From: an uncultured Fluviicola sp.
Lineage (GTDB): Bacteria > Bacteroidota > Bacteroidia > Flavobacteriales > Crocinitomicaceae
Direction of reading: 5' to 3'
Assembly (NCBI RefSeq): GCF_946478805.1
Contig: NZ_CAMLDC010000023.1
Span: 1 to 64,000 of the forward strand
Length of the DNA stretch: 64,000 nt
In this document: positions 25,259 through 35,300 of the stretch, one piece after another
Layout: the number at the start of each line of letters is the position of its first letter
Position numbering within the stretch: the first letter of the stretch is position 1
Position numbers and translations under genes: made by a program
The notes under the pieces: model-generated
The model's database searches: none
Seen by the model: the letters and a program-made list of their open reading frames with translations, nothing else
What the model was told of the DNA's origin: nothing

Positions 25259-26104
25259 TTAACTACCTACTATCTCTCCGCCATTTACATGGATAACTTG
25301 CCCTGTGATGTAACTGCTGTCTTGTGAAGCGAGAAACACATATGCCGGAGCAACTTCAGATGGTTGACCCGCTCGACCCAAAGGAGTGTCTTTTCCGAAA
25401 TCATCCAGCTTATCGAAACTGGAAACGATGAGTGGTGTCCATATCGGGCCGGGAGCTACACCGTTTACGCGAATCCCTTTTTTTGCAAGCATCGTAGAAA
25501 GTGATTTTGTAAAAGTTGAAATCGCTCCCTTTGTACTTGAATAGTCCAATAAATGTTCACTTCCGCGATAAGCAGTGACAGAAGAAGTATTGATGATACA
25601 ATCTCCTTTTGAAAGATGGGGAAGTGCCGCTTTCACCATATGGAACAAGGGATAAATATTCGTCTCGAACGTTTTTTTCAGATGCTCGGTTGTAATTTTT
25701 GTAACATCTTCTTCTGAAAAATGAGTTCCGGCATTATTGACCAGGATATTAATTCCGCCGAATTCTTTGAGAGTGGAATCAATACACTTTTTACAGAATT
25801 TCTCATCGGAAAGATCTCCCTTTATAAGCAGGCATTTCCTGTTTTGGGCTTCAACAAGCTCTTTGGTTTCCTTTGCATCCTTTTTTTCAGAAAGATAAAC
25901 AATTGCAACATGGGCGCCTTCAAGCGCATAATGCAATGCAACACTTCTTCCTATTCCACTGTCACCACCCGTAATCAGTGCAATTTTATTCAGGAGTTTA
26001 CCGCTTGACCTGTATCCTTTACGAATATCCTCGGGCTGGGGAACCATTTTGGATTCAACACCCGGTTTTTTCTGTTTTTGCGTTTTGAACTTAGAACTTC
26101 TCAT
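25259..26104 (-). CDS. SDR-family oxidoreductase (YghA-like)
   Basis: A 281-residue classical short-chain dehydrogenase. The coenzyme motif is TGGDSGIGR (Gly-rich), followed by NNAG and the catalytic Ser of SSVTAY, with YSSTK providing Tyr and Lys. A charged N-terminal extension (about 1-38, PQPEDIRKGY) is typical of the YghA/stress-related subgroup. The reaction cannot be predicted beyond NAD(P)-dependent oxidation or reduction. It is the first gene of a pair with the iron-permease-like gene. Confidence 0.9.
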   Translation of the reverse strand: MRSSKFKTQKQKKPGVESKMVPQPEDIRKGYRSSGKLLNKIALITGGDSGIGRSVALHYALEGAHVAIVYLSEKKDAKETKELVEAQNRKCLLIKGDLSDEKFCKKCIDSTLKEFGGINILVNNAGTHFSEEDVTKITTEHLKKTFETNIYPLFHMVKAALPHLSKGDCIINTSSVTAYRGSEHLLDYSSTKGAISTFTKSLSTMLAKKGIRVNGVAPGPIWTPLIVSSFDKLDDFGKDTPLGRAGQPSEVAPAYVFLASQDSSYITGQVIHVNGGEIVGS

Positions 26105-26255
26105 AGATAAAATTTTTAAGTCTATCCGAGAAATTAAAACATGCCGGTTTATTCTCCAAAAACTTTATCCCAATAAACCTTAAAGTCAAATCCGAAGCTA
26201 ACTATATTGATTATAAATTAAGAGTAAAATGTTTAAAAAAATGGAAAAAAATGGG

Positions 26256-26286
26256 TTGAATGCTTTTTCGAACAAAACTATTTTTG
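26256..26286 (+). promoter_or_regulatory. Promoter of radC
   Basis: TTG at 26256-26258 and TATTTTTG at 26279-26286 are separated by 20 bp, fitting the Bacteroidota -33/-7 pattern. The radC ATG at 26314 lies 28 bp downstream, with AAAGGAAATGG before it as a possible ribosome-binding region. Confidence 0.65.
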
Positions 26287-26313
26287 TACCTTCATGGGAA
26301 AGGAAATGGAATA

Positions 26314-27006
26314 ATGTATCAAAAACAGTTAGCAATTAAAAACTGGGCAGAAGATGACCGACCTAGGGAAAAGATGATGCTTAAAGGCAAACACACACTC
26401 TCGGATGCCGAGTTGATAGCAATCCTTATCGGAACCGGAAGTCGAACTAGATCTGCTGTGGATCTGGCTAGGGAATTACTCTCCTTAACAAATGGAGACC
26501 TGTTTGAATTTGGAAAATTGCGCCTTTCTCATTTGTGCAGCATAAAAGGTGTCGGCCATTCCAAAGCAGTAAGCATTCTTGCAGCCCTGGAGCTAGGTAG
26601 ACGAAAAAAGGAGGCGACGACCAAGAAGCGAAATAGAATTGACAGTTCGGGGAAAGCATATGAAGAACTTAAAGGTTATTTTTCCGATTTGACTCACGAA
26701 GAGTTCTTTGTACTTTACTTAAATCGGGGGAATGAAGTCTTGCAGGTGAGACAACTTTCCATCGGTGGAACGACCGGAACACACGTGGATCCCAAAATCA
26801 TCTTTAAAAATGGGATGGATTTGCTTGCTTCGGGGATTATTTTGGCTCACAACCACCCAAGCGGACAGCTCAAACCAAGCACGGAAGATAAAATTATTAC
26901 CAGACGGATCAAGCAATTTGGAGAACTCATCGAAATGCCGGTACTGGATCATCTTATTATCACAGATAATGGCTATTTTAGCTTCTCAGATCAAGAACTT
27001 CTTTGA
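26314..27006 (+). CDS. radC: RadC family protein (JAB/MPN domain)
   Basis: A 230-residue protein. The N-terminal UPF0758 helix-hairpin-helix region (SIKGVGHSKA near residue 75) is followed by a JAB-type metalloprotease fold with the metal motif HNHPSGQLKPS. Despite its name it is not a proven repair protein. The ATG at 26314 matches the family start and lies downstream of a good promoter; an upstream ATG at 26260 precedes the -7 element. It is followed immediately by the deacetylase-like gene. Confidence 0.92.
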   Translation: MYQKQLAIKNWAEDDRPREKMMLKGKHTLSDAELIAILIGTGSRTRSAVDLARELLSLTNGDLFEFGKLRLSHLCSIKGVGHSKAVSILAALELGRRKKEATTKKRNRIDSSGKAYEELKGYFSDLTHEEFFVLYLNRGNEVLQVRQLSIGGTTGTHVDPKIIFKNGMDLLASGIILAHNHPSGQLKPSTEDKIITRRIKQFGELIEMPVLDHLIITDNGYFSFSDQELL

Positions 27007-27008
27007 AA

Positions 27009-28292
27009 ATGCTGTTTTACGTTGATGAAATTTCAGTTCGTTTAATTTACACCTTGGATTTTGTATTCAATGAGCACGGTTTGGATTATCAATTGACCAA
27101 CGATAAACATGTCTTTGAATCCTTTGAAGGAACTAAAATCTCCTATTCGAATCTGGAATTCGAAGACGAACTGATTTTGAACCCGGCAAGTTTGCTATTT
27201 GAAGAAACATTCCGAGAATCCGTTCAGGTAGAGAAAGGAAGTTGGGAAGGAGTTGACTGCTTGCAATTTGACAGTGTTCCGGATCCGTTGGCATCCATTT
27301 TCTATGTGTTGACACGTTACGAAGAATATCTCGTCAAATTTCCGGATGAGCACGGAAGATTCACTGCAAAGGAAAGTATCCTGAGCAAATTCGGTTGGTT
27401 GCATATTCAAATCGTAGAACACTGGATAGAGGCATTCTTCCGGATATATTCACAAGACAATCTAAAGAAATTAGAATCGGGGAGAAGTGTTCGAATCATT
27501 CCTTCTTTTGATATCGATAATACTTTCGCTTTTAAGTGGAAAGAAGGCTGGCGTTCCTGGTTGTCGAACGGAAAAGATTTGATGAAAAACAACAAGGAGC
27601 GAATGCAAACCCGAAAATCGGTGCAAAAGGGCGAACTGAAAGATCCTTACGATTCTTTTGAATTGATTGGTTCCATCTACAAAAAATATCCGGAGACGCG
27701 CGTTTTTTGGCATTTGGGAAATTATGCAAAATACGATACAAATATTGCCTGGAATGATCCAAGGCATCAGAAACTGATTTTGGAAATGAGTTCTATTGGC
27801 TATTTGGGATTGCATCCAAGCTATTCCAGTAATTATTCCGATGAGAAGTTAAACCAAGAAGTTGTACGAATTAAAACCATTACTTCCAAGCCTGTAATTG
27901 AATCGCGACAACACTTTTTAAAACTCAATTTGCCCAAAACATATCGCCGAATGATGGAGCGTGGATTTGAAAAAGATTATACCATGGGATATGCAGATGA
28001 TTATGGTTTTCGGGCTGGAACGGCGCACGAACATGCTTTCTTTGATCTATTAACAAATGAGGCATTTCCCAATTATCGTATCGTCCCTTTTGCTTATATG
28101 GATGGAACTTTGCTGGAATACAAAAAGCTGAGCATTGAGAAAAGTTTGGAAGTAATCAATCAATTGGTAGGTGAGGTAAAAAGATATGGAGGTGTTTTTT
28201 GTTTTATCTGGCATAATGAAACAATTGCTGAAGCCGGTAAGTGGAAAGGGTGGAAAAAGGTGTTTGATCATACGTTAACACAATTAAAATGA
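27009..28292 (+). CDS. Polysaccharide deacetylase-like protein (DUF7033-type N terminus)
   Basis: A 427-residue cytoplasmic-looking protein. The second half resembles a divergent NodB-type deacetylase: PSFDIDNTFAF for the metal Asp pair, FWHLGNYAKYD, LGLHPSYSS and a final FIWHNETIA. Similar genes lie next to a GSCFA gene in Bacteroidota, as here. A TTG two codons earlier (27003) is possible, but the ATG at 27009 follows the radC stop by 2 bp. Its stop overlaps the GSCFA start (ATGA). The substrate is unknown. Confidence 0.8.
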   Translation: MLFYVDEISVRLIYTLDFVFNEHGLDYQLTNDKHVFESFEGTKISYSNLEFEDELILNPASLLFEETFRESVQVEKGSWEGVDCLQFDSVPDPLASIFYVLTRYEEYLVKFPDEHGRFTAKESILSKFGWLHIQIVEHWIEAFFRIYSQDNLKKLESGRSVRIIPSFDIDNTFAFKWKEGWRSWLSNGKDLMKNNKERMQTRKSVQKGELKDPYDSFELIGSIYKKYPETRVFWHLGNYAKYDTNIAWNDPRHQKLILEMSSIGYLGLHPSYSSNYSDEKLNQEVVRIKTITSKPVIESRQHFLKLNLPKTYRRMMERGFEKDYTMGYADDYGFRAGTAHEHAFFDLLTNEAFPNYRIVPFAYMDGTLLEYKKLSIEKSLEVINQLVGEVKRYGGVFCFIWHNETIAEAGKWKGWKKVFDHTLTQLK

Positions 28293-29227
28293 ATCTTTCA
28301 ACAGAAACCTTAAGGCAAAAGGAATCTTTTCCGGAAATTCAACACGGAGATTCAATTGTGCAACTAGGCTCATGTTTCTCTACCAATATGTCAGTTTGGT
28401 TCCGCAAGGCCGGTTTCAAGTTACTGGATAATCCTTTGGGAGTTATTTTTCATCCTGTTCCTCTAGCGAAACAGATTTTAATGGCTTTTGATAAAATAGA
28501 ATGGAGCGAATTTGTCCAAAAAGAAGACGTTTTTCTGAGTTACGATGCAAGTAGCACCTTATATTCTATGAATGCTTCCGGATTAGACGAATTAATGAAA
28601 GAACGCTTGCAAGAACTGAAAATCTCTCTTGAGAAAGCAACTGTTTTGATAATCACGTTCGGCTCTGCACATGGTTACCACTTGAAATCATCAGGGAATA
28701 TTGTTGCGAATTGTCATCAACAAGCTCAATCGAATTTTGATAAGCAGTTAAGTGAGGCTGTGGAAATGCTTCCTATTTGGGAACGGGTGTTAAAAGAATT
28801 GAGACAGGCGAATCCAACACTTGAAGTGGTGTTTACTGTGAGTCCTGTTCGTTATGTAAGGGATGGTCTAATAGAAAATTCCCGCTCAAAATCGGAATTA
28901 TTTTGTTTGGTTTCTATGCTAAAAAACAAGTACACCCATTATTTTCCGGCGTTCGAATTGGTAAACGATGTATTGAGAGATTATCGTTATTTTGAAAAGG
29001 ACGGAGTTCATCCGACGGACCAAGCAACAGAATTTGTTTGGAACTTCTTGAAACAGGAACTTTTTTCAGACAAAACGAACCAGATTATTGAGGAACTGAT
29101 GAAAATTCGTAGGATGGAGGAACATCGTCTACTTTATCCTGAATCAAGGAAAGCAGCTGAGTATCAAAACGCACTAAAACAAAAAAGGGAAAGTTTCCTT
29201 TCCCAATATCCAGTAGTAGTCTGGTAG
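28289..29227 (+). CDS. GSCFA domain protein
   Basis: A 312-residue member of the GSCFA family, named from its motif, here LGSCFSTNMSVWF near residue 27. An SGNH-like arrangement is suggested by ITFGSAHGY, TVSPVRYVRD and DGVHPTD. It therefore probably acts as an esterase or acyl-transfer enzyme on a glycan. It is translationally coupled to the deacetylase-like gene upstream, which suggests a shared substrate. It converges with the next gene, 7 bp apart. Confidence 0.87.
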   Translation: MNLSTETLRQKESFPEIQHGDSIVQLGSCFSTNMSVWFRKAGFKLLDNPLGVIFHPVPLAKQILMAFDKIEWSEFVQKEDVFLSYDASSTLYSMNASGLDELMKERLQELKISLEKATVLIITFGSAHGYHLKSSGNIVANCHQQAQSNFDKQLSEAVEMLPIWERVLKELRQANPTLEVVFTVSPVRYVRDGLIENSRSKSELFCLVSMLKNKYTHYFPAFELVNDVLRDYRYFEKDGVHPTDQATEFVWNFLKQELFSDKTNQIIEELMKIRRMEEHRLLYPESRKAAEYQNALKQKRESFLSQYPVVVW

Positions 29228-29234
29228 CTATATG

Positions 29235-30500
29235 TTATTGCGCTTTAATTACAATTGTTCCTTTATATTCTCTAGGTTCTCCGGGATTCGGGTTTCCTAA
29301 TAGTACTTTCCATAAAACAACAGTTCCATTTTTTAAAACTTCACCTGTATTGTTATCTACGCCATTCCAACCTGCAGAAGCATCCGTTGTTTTATAGATA
29401 ACTCTTCCGCTTTTTGCATCATAGATATATAATTCAAAAGGAGTTTTACGTTCTTTCAAAGCATATGGCATGAAAGTGGATACACGTGAATCACTTGAAT
29501 TCAGATCAATTGCCTCCTGAGCATTCAGGTTGTAATCCTCAGATAATCGAATCATTTTCGATTCTACAACCGTACATCCGTTCATGTCTTTTGAAGATGC
29601 GGAAACACTGATTTCATTATTTTTGTATGGGTGTACAATCAGCACTCCATTTTCTGTTTCATAAGGAGTTTTTCCTTCAACAGCCCAGTGAACAGGCGCA
29701 TTATTTCCGGAAACCGTGAATCGGATTGCCGGTATACCATCTTCATACAATAAAGTAGGATCGACACTGATGTACAATTTATCATTCGGTTTGTTGACCG
29801 TAATTGTCTGTACCGTTTTACCTGATAATACTTCAATCACACCTTCATTGGCAGCTGTAATCACTTTTTTACTTCCTGCTTTGATTATTTGTGTGCGGTT
29901 GTTTTGAACCACTGAAATCGACAGGATATCATTCGGATTTGCAATTTCAATCTCATCTCCAACACAGACGTTTGTTTGAGGGATAGAAACAGGTAAGTAA
30001 GTTTTTTGTTCAGACGGAGTCCCATGATTCCCCTGTTCATTTCTTTGCGAATTGCTTACAATTGGATTGTTACCAATCGTATTATTTGATGAAGCCACTT
30101 CAATAATTTCACTGGAAACATGGGATTTCATGCCTTCTTCAACTTTTTCAGCTGAATTGCCGGAGTTTTGATGCTCGCTTAATGTGTTTGTTTGAGGAGT
30201 AATATGTGAATTCAAACGATCTTCAGTTGGTTTGTTCGTTTGAGATGTGGTATTCATTTCGTTTGCTAACGGAGCATGGTGTTCAGTAGCTTTTGATGAC
30301 CCGGATTGCGAGTTCAGGGAGAAAAAGATGGCAGAACCAACCAGTACCGTACCAATTGAAGCTGCAACCCACCATTTGCGGTAGAATGGAGAAGGATTAG
30401 TCCCGTCTAATCTTTTAGACATTGATTCCCATGCAGCCTCATTGTAAGGCAACTCATGGTTCTCAAGGGACTTTTTTATAAGCTGGTCAATGTTCTTCAT
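29235..30500 (-). CDS. Anti-sigma-like membrane protein with CHU_C/gliding-type C-terminal domain
   Basis: A 421-residue protein. The N terminus (about 1-35, MKNIDQLIKKSLENHELPYN) resembles Bacteroidota anti-sigma/sigma-partner proteins. A single membrane helix follows at about 47-65, then a Ser/Asn/Thr-rich linker (about 65-170) and Ig-like beta segments. A C-terminal domain (about 350-421) has YDAKSGRVIY, AGWNGVDNNTG, NGTVVLWKV and EYKGTIVI, the pattern of the CHU_C gliding-associated sorting domain. It overlaps the ECF sigma gene upstream by 4 bp, so the pair is surely co-expressed. No CxxC zinc anti-sigma motif is seen. Confidence 0.82.
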   Translation of the reverse strand: MKNIDQLIKKSLENHELPYNEAAWESMSKRLDGTNPSPFYRKWWVAASIGTVLVGSAIFFSLNSQSGSSKATEHHAPLANEMNTTSQTNKPTEDRLNSHITPQTNTLSEHQNSGNSAEKVEEGMKSHVSSEIIEVASSNNTIGNNPIVSNSQRNEQGNHGTPSEQKTYLPVSIPQTNVCVGDEIEIANPNDILSISVVQNNRTQIIKAGSKKVITAANEGVIEVLSGKTVQTITVNKPNDKLYISVDPTLLYEDGIPAIRFTVSGNNAPVHWAVEGKTPYETENGVLIVHPYKNNEISVSASSKDMNGCTVVESKMIRLSEDYNLNAQEAIDLNSSDSRVSTFMPYALKERKTPFELYIYDAKSGRVIYKTTDASAGWNGVDNNTGEVLKNGTVVLWKVLLGNPNPGEPREYKGTIVIKAQ

Positions 30501-31066
30501 TGAGCAATTTTTGTAAATTTTTGTTTCAAATAATTCTGCAGGTTCATTTTGGCTTTCGCTAAGTTGGATTTCGACGTTCCTTCACTGATTTCAAGAATCT
30601 CCGCAATTTCTTTATGCGTAAATTCTTCCATCACATACAAGTTGAAAACGGCTTTGTAAGCTGGTGAAAGCTTATTGATAGCTTCCATTGCAACTTCTGC
30701 TTTTAACGTGGTGATTTCCCAATCTTCCCCGAGTTGATCTTCTTCAGGAATGTATTTGAAATCATTGTCGTTATCGCTAAGCACCCAATCCTTTTTAGAT
30801 TTTCGGATAGAATCAATTGCGCAATTCACAATAATTCTTCTCATCCAACCTTCAAAAGATCCTTTCTTGTCGTAACCCTTAACATGTTCAAAGACCTTAA
30901 TGAAACCTTCTTGTAAAACTTCCTGGGCAGAATCCTTATCGCGAATATACCGTTGACAAACAACAAGCATTTTACCATAAAACTTCTTGAATAATTGCTC
31001 TTGTGCCCTCCTGTCGGACGACTTACAGCCTTCAATTATATCTTCTAATTCCCAATTCTGTTTCAC
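30497..31066 (-). CDS. ECF RNA polymerase sigma factor
   Basis: A 189-residue sigma-70 family factor of ECF type. Region 2 (about 20-95) includes AQEVLQEGFIKVFEHV and the -10 recognition segment FEGWMRRIIVN. Region 4 (about 125-180) contains the helix-turn-helix FTHKEIAEILEISEGTSKSN. The stop overlaps the start of the anti-sigma-like gene (ATGA). A perfect hairpin (31092-31113) lies 26 bp upstream of its start and may be in its leader or operator. Its regulon is unknown. Confidence 0.93.
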   Translation of the reverse strand: MKQNWELEDIIEGCKSSDRRAQEQLFKKFYGKMLVVCQRYIRDKDSAQEVLQEGFIKVFEHVKGYDKKGSFEGWMRRIIVNCAIDSIRKSKKDWVLSDNDNDFKYIPEEDQLGEDWEITTLKAEVAMEAINKLSPAYKAVFNLYVMEEFTHKEIAEILEISEGTSKSNLAKAKMNLQNYLKQKFTKIAQ

Positions 31067-31091
31067 TGTCTCTACTCAATAACGAAGGATC

Positions 31092-31113
31092 GATTGAAGG
31101 GTTGCCTTCAATC
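31092..31113. repeat. Perfect hairpin upstream of the ECF sigma gene
   Basis: GATTGAAGG-GTTG-CCTTCAATC is a perfect 9-bp stem with a 4-base loop. It lies 26 bp before the sigma start codon (minus strand) and about 200 bp before mdh. It has no T-run, so a regulatory or mRNA structural role is likelier than termination. Confidence 0.7.
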
Positions 31114-31114
31114 A

Positions 31115-31187
31115 AGTTCAAAAGTTTAAAAGTTCAAATTTGAAAGTTCAAAAGTTCTGGTATTTGAACTCTTTGAACCTTTTGAAC
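31115..31187. repeat. AGTTCAA-rich repeat and inverted repeat
   Basis: Several AGTTCAA/AGTTTAA units lie in a row. GTTCAAAAGTTC at 31146-31157 is mirrored by GAACCTTTTGAAC at 31175-31187 with one extra base. The same AGTTCAA word makes up the tandem repeat at the window start. No gene is present in this 245-bp gap. Confidence 0.6.
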
Positions 31188-31311
31188 AACTCATGAACTT
31201 GTGTGTTTACAAATAACGTTATTTCTATATTAAATTTGAAGCAGGAGCAAAGTTTTATTCTTAAATTCGTTGCAATTTACAGGAATTAATTATCATTTTA
31301 ATCATAAAGCA

Positions 31312-32238
31312 ATGAAAGTAACGGTAGTAGGTGCAGGAGCAGTAGGAGCAAGCTGTGCAGAATATATCGCAATGAAAAACTTCTGTTCGGAAGTGGTATT
31401 AGTGGATATTAAAGAAGGATTTGCCGAAGGTAAGGCAATGGATTTAATGCAAACAGCATCACTTAACGGATTCGATACGAAAATTACTGGAACAACAGGA
31501 GATTATAGCAAAACTGCAGGGTCTCATGTAGCCGTAATCACTTCAGGTATTCCCAGAAAACCGGGAATGACACGTGAAGAATTGATTGGAATCAATGCAG
31601 GTATCGTAAAGGATGTGACTCAAAACCTGGTGAAGCATTCTCCGGAAGTGATCATTATCGTTGTTTCCAACCCAATGGATACGATGGCCTATTTGGTACA
31701 CAAAACTTCTGGTCTTCCTAAACACAAAATTATAGGAATGGGTGGTGCTTTGGATTCTGCACGTTTCAAATACAGATTGGCAGAAGCATTGGGAAGTCCG
31801 ATCTCTGATGTAGATGGTATGGTGATCGCTGCACACAGTGATACAGGAATGCTTCCATTATTGAGTAAGGCAACAAGAAACGGGGTTCCTGTAACGGAAT
31901 TCTTAAGTGCTGACAAACAAAATTATGTAGTTGAAGAAACGAAGGTAGGAGGAGCAACATTGACTAAATTGTTGGGAACTTCGGCTTGGTATGCACCGGG
32001 TGCAGCTGTTTCTGTTATGGTTCAGGCAATTGCTTGTGACCAGAAGAAAATGATCCCTTGTTCTTTAATGTTGGATGGTGAATATGGACAAAGCGATATC
32101 TGCTTGGGAGTTCCTGCAATTATCGGTAAAAACGGAGTGGAGCAAATCGTAACGGTAACACTCACTGCAGAGGAGAAAGCGAAATTTGCTGAAGCAGCAG
32201 ATGCTGTAAGAGAGATAAACGGAGATTTGAAATACTAA
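31312..32238 (+). CDS. mdh: Malate dehydrogenase (LDH-like type)
   Basis: A 308-residue NAD-dependent enzyme of the TCA cycle interconverting malate and oxaloacetate. The nucleotide-binding motif is VVGAGAVGASCAEY. Catalytic residues occur in ITSGIPRKPGMTR (substrate Arg), VSNPMD and the His of IAAHSDTGMLP. The ATG at 31312 gives the standard start directly before the Rossmann strand; an ATG at 31270 adds an unlikely extension. It is monocistronic with a strong terminator. Confidence 0.95.
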   Translation: MKVTVVGAGAVGASCAEYIAMKNFCSEVVLVDIKEGFAEGKAMDLMQTASLNGFDTKITGTTGDYSKTAGSHVAVITSGIPRKPGMTREELIGINAGIVKDVTQNLVKHSPEVIIIVVSNPMDTMAYLVHKTSGLPKHKIIGMGGALDSARFKYRLAEALGSPISDVDGMVIAAHSDTGMLPLLSKATRNGVPVTEFLSADKQNYVVEETKVGGATLTKLLGTSAWYAPGAAVSVMVQAIACDQKKMIPCSLMLDGEYGQSDICLGVPAIIGKNGVEQIVTVTLTAEEKAKFAEAADAVREINGDLKY

Positions 32239-32260
32239 TTTAGATTAGTATTTATATTTA

Positions 32261-32294
32261 AACGGTGCAGACAAAAGCTGCACCGTTTTTTTTT
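32261..32294 (+). terminator. Rho-independent terminator of mdh
   Basis: AACGGTGCAG (32261-32270) pairs perfectly with CTGCACCGTT (32278-32287) around a 7-base loop, followed by a T-run to 32294. It begins 22 bp after the mdh stop. Confidence 0.92.
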
Positions 32295-32336
32295 GAAAGA
32301 ATTTTCCTTGGTCTATTAATTCTAATTTACAATTAA

Positions 32337-35300
32337 TTATTTTCCGATCTTGACTAAACGCATTTGCTGCATTACTTCCGTCCCTGAAACGATACGAATC
32401 AGATAAACTGCATTGGGATAAGCTGATAGATTTACAACTGTTTCCGCTTGTGAATCTGAGAGTGGGCGAGAGTCCAAAACCCGACCGGATAAATCAACCA
32501 ATTGGTACTTCAAAGATTCATTCTTTGATTGTTGAAGATTCACGATAATAGCCTGTTCTTGTGCAGGGTTGGGATATAGATTGAATCCGTCAGGTTGACT
32601 ATTCTCTGCTAAACCCAAACCACTTCCATTGAAATAAGCATCGAATTGAATAGATGTCACATCCAATGTATCTAAATATACAGATGAAAGTGTGTTTGCG
32701 ATGATTCCATTATTCCCCCAATTACTAAATGTGAATCCGGGATTGGCAATAGCTTCGATTTTAATCGGTACTCCATTGAAGTAAATTCCATTCCATGGAT
32801 AAGTTCCCGGTTCAATTGTACTGATATGGATCTTTCCTGCTCCGGCAGGATGCACGTCCAAGACCAAGTCCACCTGATTGGGTAAATTGAAGTTGTTTTC
32901 GATATGATTTCTAACCTGGTTGCTGCGCTCGGTCAGTTGATCCTGGAAGGTGAGATGACTGTTGTATAAGTCGGTCATTTGTTGCGGGATATTGTTCGGA
33001 TCTCCCCAACGTGCGTATTCCTTCTGCATTTCAACGGCGATTTGATTGAAAAAATTGTCTTCCAACGGGATTATGCGAGTTGGAAGGTATTCGGTGTTCA
33101 TCACATCTGCATAACGGTTAATGAAATAATCCTTGAACCGGTCATTCTGAATTCCTTTCAGCCAAATATTGATAAATGGATTCCCGGTGCTTTGCCCCAT
33201 CATATAAGCTATGTGGTCATCATAGCAATCTGACCAGGAAAAAGGAGCCAGGGCAAGTTCCATGTCGATGGTGCAAAAACGGTAACGGAAACCGGTTTTA
33301 TTCGAACGGTAAATTTTGATATTGTTTTGAGGCCAATCGGTATTACCCATCCAAGATTCTGCAATAATATAATCCGTATAATAAGTTTGATCAAAATAGT
33401 TGTCTGCCTGATCCCAATAAGAGATGGAAGAAGGATTTAAGCTGTTGAAAGCAGCATAAGCTACGTTGAATGTATCTACCGGAGCACCAGTCACTGAACG
33501 CAAAATGGAATTGTTCCAGGCGCTCAAAGAAAGGATATCCAAAGAATCCTTATGTGCACCATCTGCCAACTTGAAAAACTCATCATCAATTTTTTCACGC
33601 AATTCGTATAACCCGAAGTAAGATCCGTTGATATATACTGTAACCGGACGCCAAGCAGAATAATAGTTGTTTGTAGTTGCTGACATCGCCTCTTCTTGAA
33701 GCGCATCCTTATAAGGAAATTGGAGCCATTGATTACTACCGTTCCGGATATAAAAATTGCTGTATTTTGTCCTGGTTGGTCGATTTGGAATTACCGGGTA
33801 ATTGACTGATCCTTCACCCAAAACTCCATTGTCCAATTCCAAGCGGAATGAATGCTGAGGATGTGAACGGCTGCCTCCATAGCCTCCATCGATTTGCATT
33901 CCTGTATTCCTGGAGAATAATAACTGTTCATCTTCTGTAAAATAATCGATGTGAGCAGCGCGCTGCCAATCTTGCTGCCAATTATCAAAAATACCGGATG
34001 GCCCGTAAAGGTTTTGGTTGTCAGTTATGAGAGAGATTATTGGAGTTTCATGATCGATTCCTAATAAATAGGAAGCTTGAGTAATGCTGCTTGGCAGGAA
34101 ACCTGTGCCATAAACGCGTGCGCGCAGAACACTGGAATAAAGAACGGGAACAGGAGTTCCTGAATATAAAGTTGATGAGGTAGTTGGCTCACTTCCATCA
34201 ATTGTATAATATACTTGAGAACCCGAACCGTTTGTGTTGGCGATTGTTACAGAAACAGTTGTGCCATACACACCAGGTTGAACTGAGAAAACAGGGGGCA
34301 AAAAGTATCCGCTATATCCTTGGGAACCGTTGTTGGTCGATTCGGGTGTCGGGGTTCCGAATGTCACGGAATTACTGCTTGCATCCGGAAGTAATCCGCG
34401 GCTTTCATCCAAATTCTGGCAATTGACCCATAGACTGCTTAAAAGGGTTTGTGAAGGATCGTATAAATTGATTGTTTCGCCAGAACTTGAAATTGAAAAA
34501 TTGGTATGCTGATACTGGTTAGGGTTGACCATCTCAAAATTTGACGATAGTGAACCATATGAAACCAACATCATGTCAAATTCGATGTAAGTATATACCA
34601 TAGCGGGATCTGTGCTTGCTACATCGAACCCAAAAGAGTTGATGTTGCCTGCAGTTAATCCTGCTGCACTCAATTCGGATGCTAAAATGAGCAATTGGTG
34701 TTTAGCTCCCCAATACCAGTTTCCATATGGAGCAGGGTAGTCCGTCCCCGAATTTTGAATGGTTCCATTTCCAACGGAAAAACCATTGAATTTCATGTTT
34801 GGCCGCTGGTTTACCGTGTTTCCGGAAGAGAATCCGCAAGCGGCATCACTGTTGTCCTGAAATGCAAAAGCAGTCGAAGCAAAGGTTGTGGCACTTTGAT
34901 TGAAAATGGAATTGAGCGTATAACCGGTACTACTATATGAACAGGTATTTACTAAAATATTTGAAACGCCATCCCAATAGAAAGGAGTGGTAAATGTATG
35001 CGTGTTCCAACCTGTGGTCGGTGTGTAATTGGAAGCCGTGAGCACATGTGTGAAACCTGAAATTGGTTTCCGGTCTTTCCCGCTGCAAAAAACGGTTTTG
35101 TATTCGTTTGGCAACAAATTGATTGCCGGGAATGTCCATTTTTGTGGTTGTGCCGGATTATCACTCAATGCATAATTGAAAAGTGAGAGCGTATCCGAAG
35201 TGGTATTGTATAATTCAATCCAATCAGGAAATTCGCCATCCTCATCCGCAATAGTTGTATAATTGCGGTTGCTTCCTTCATTGATAACAATTTGGGCGTT

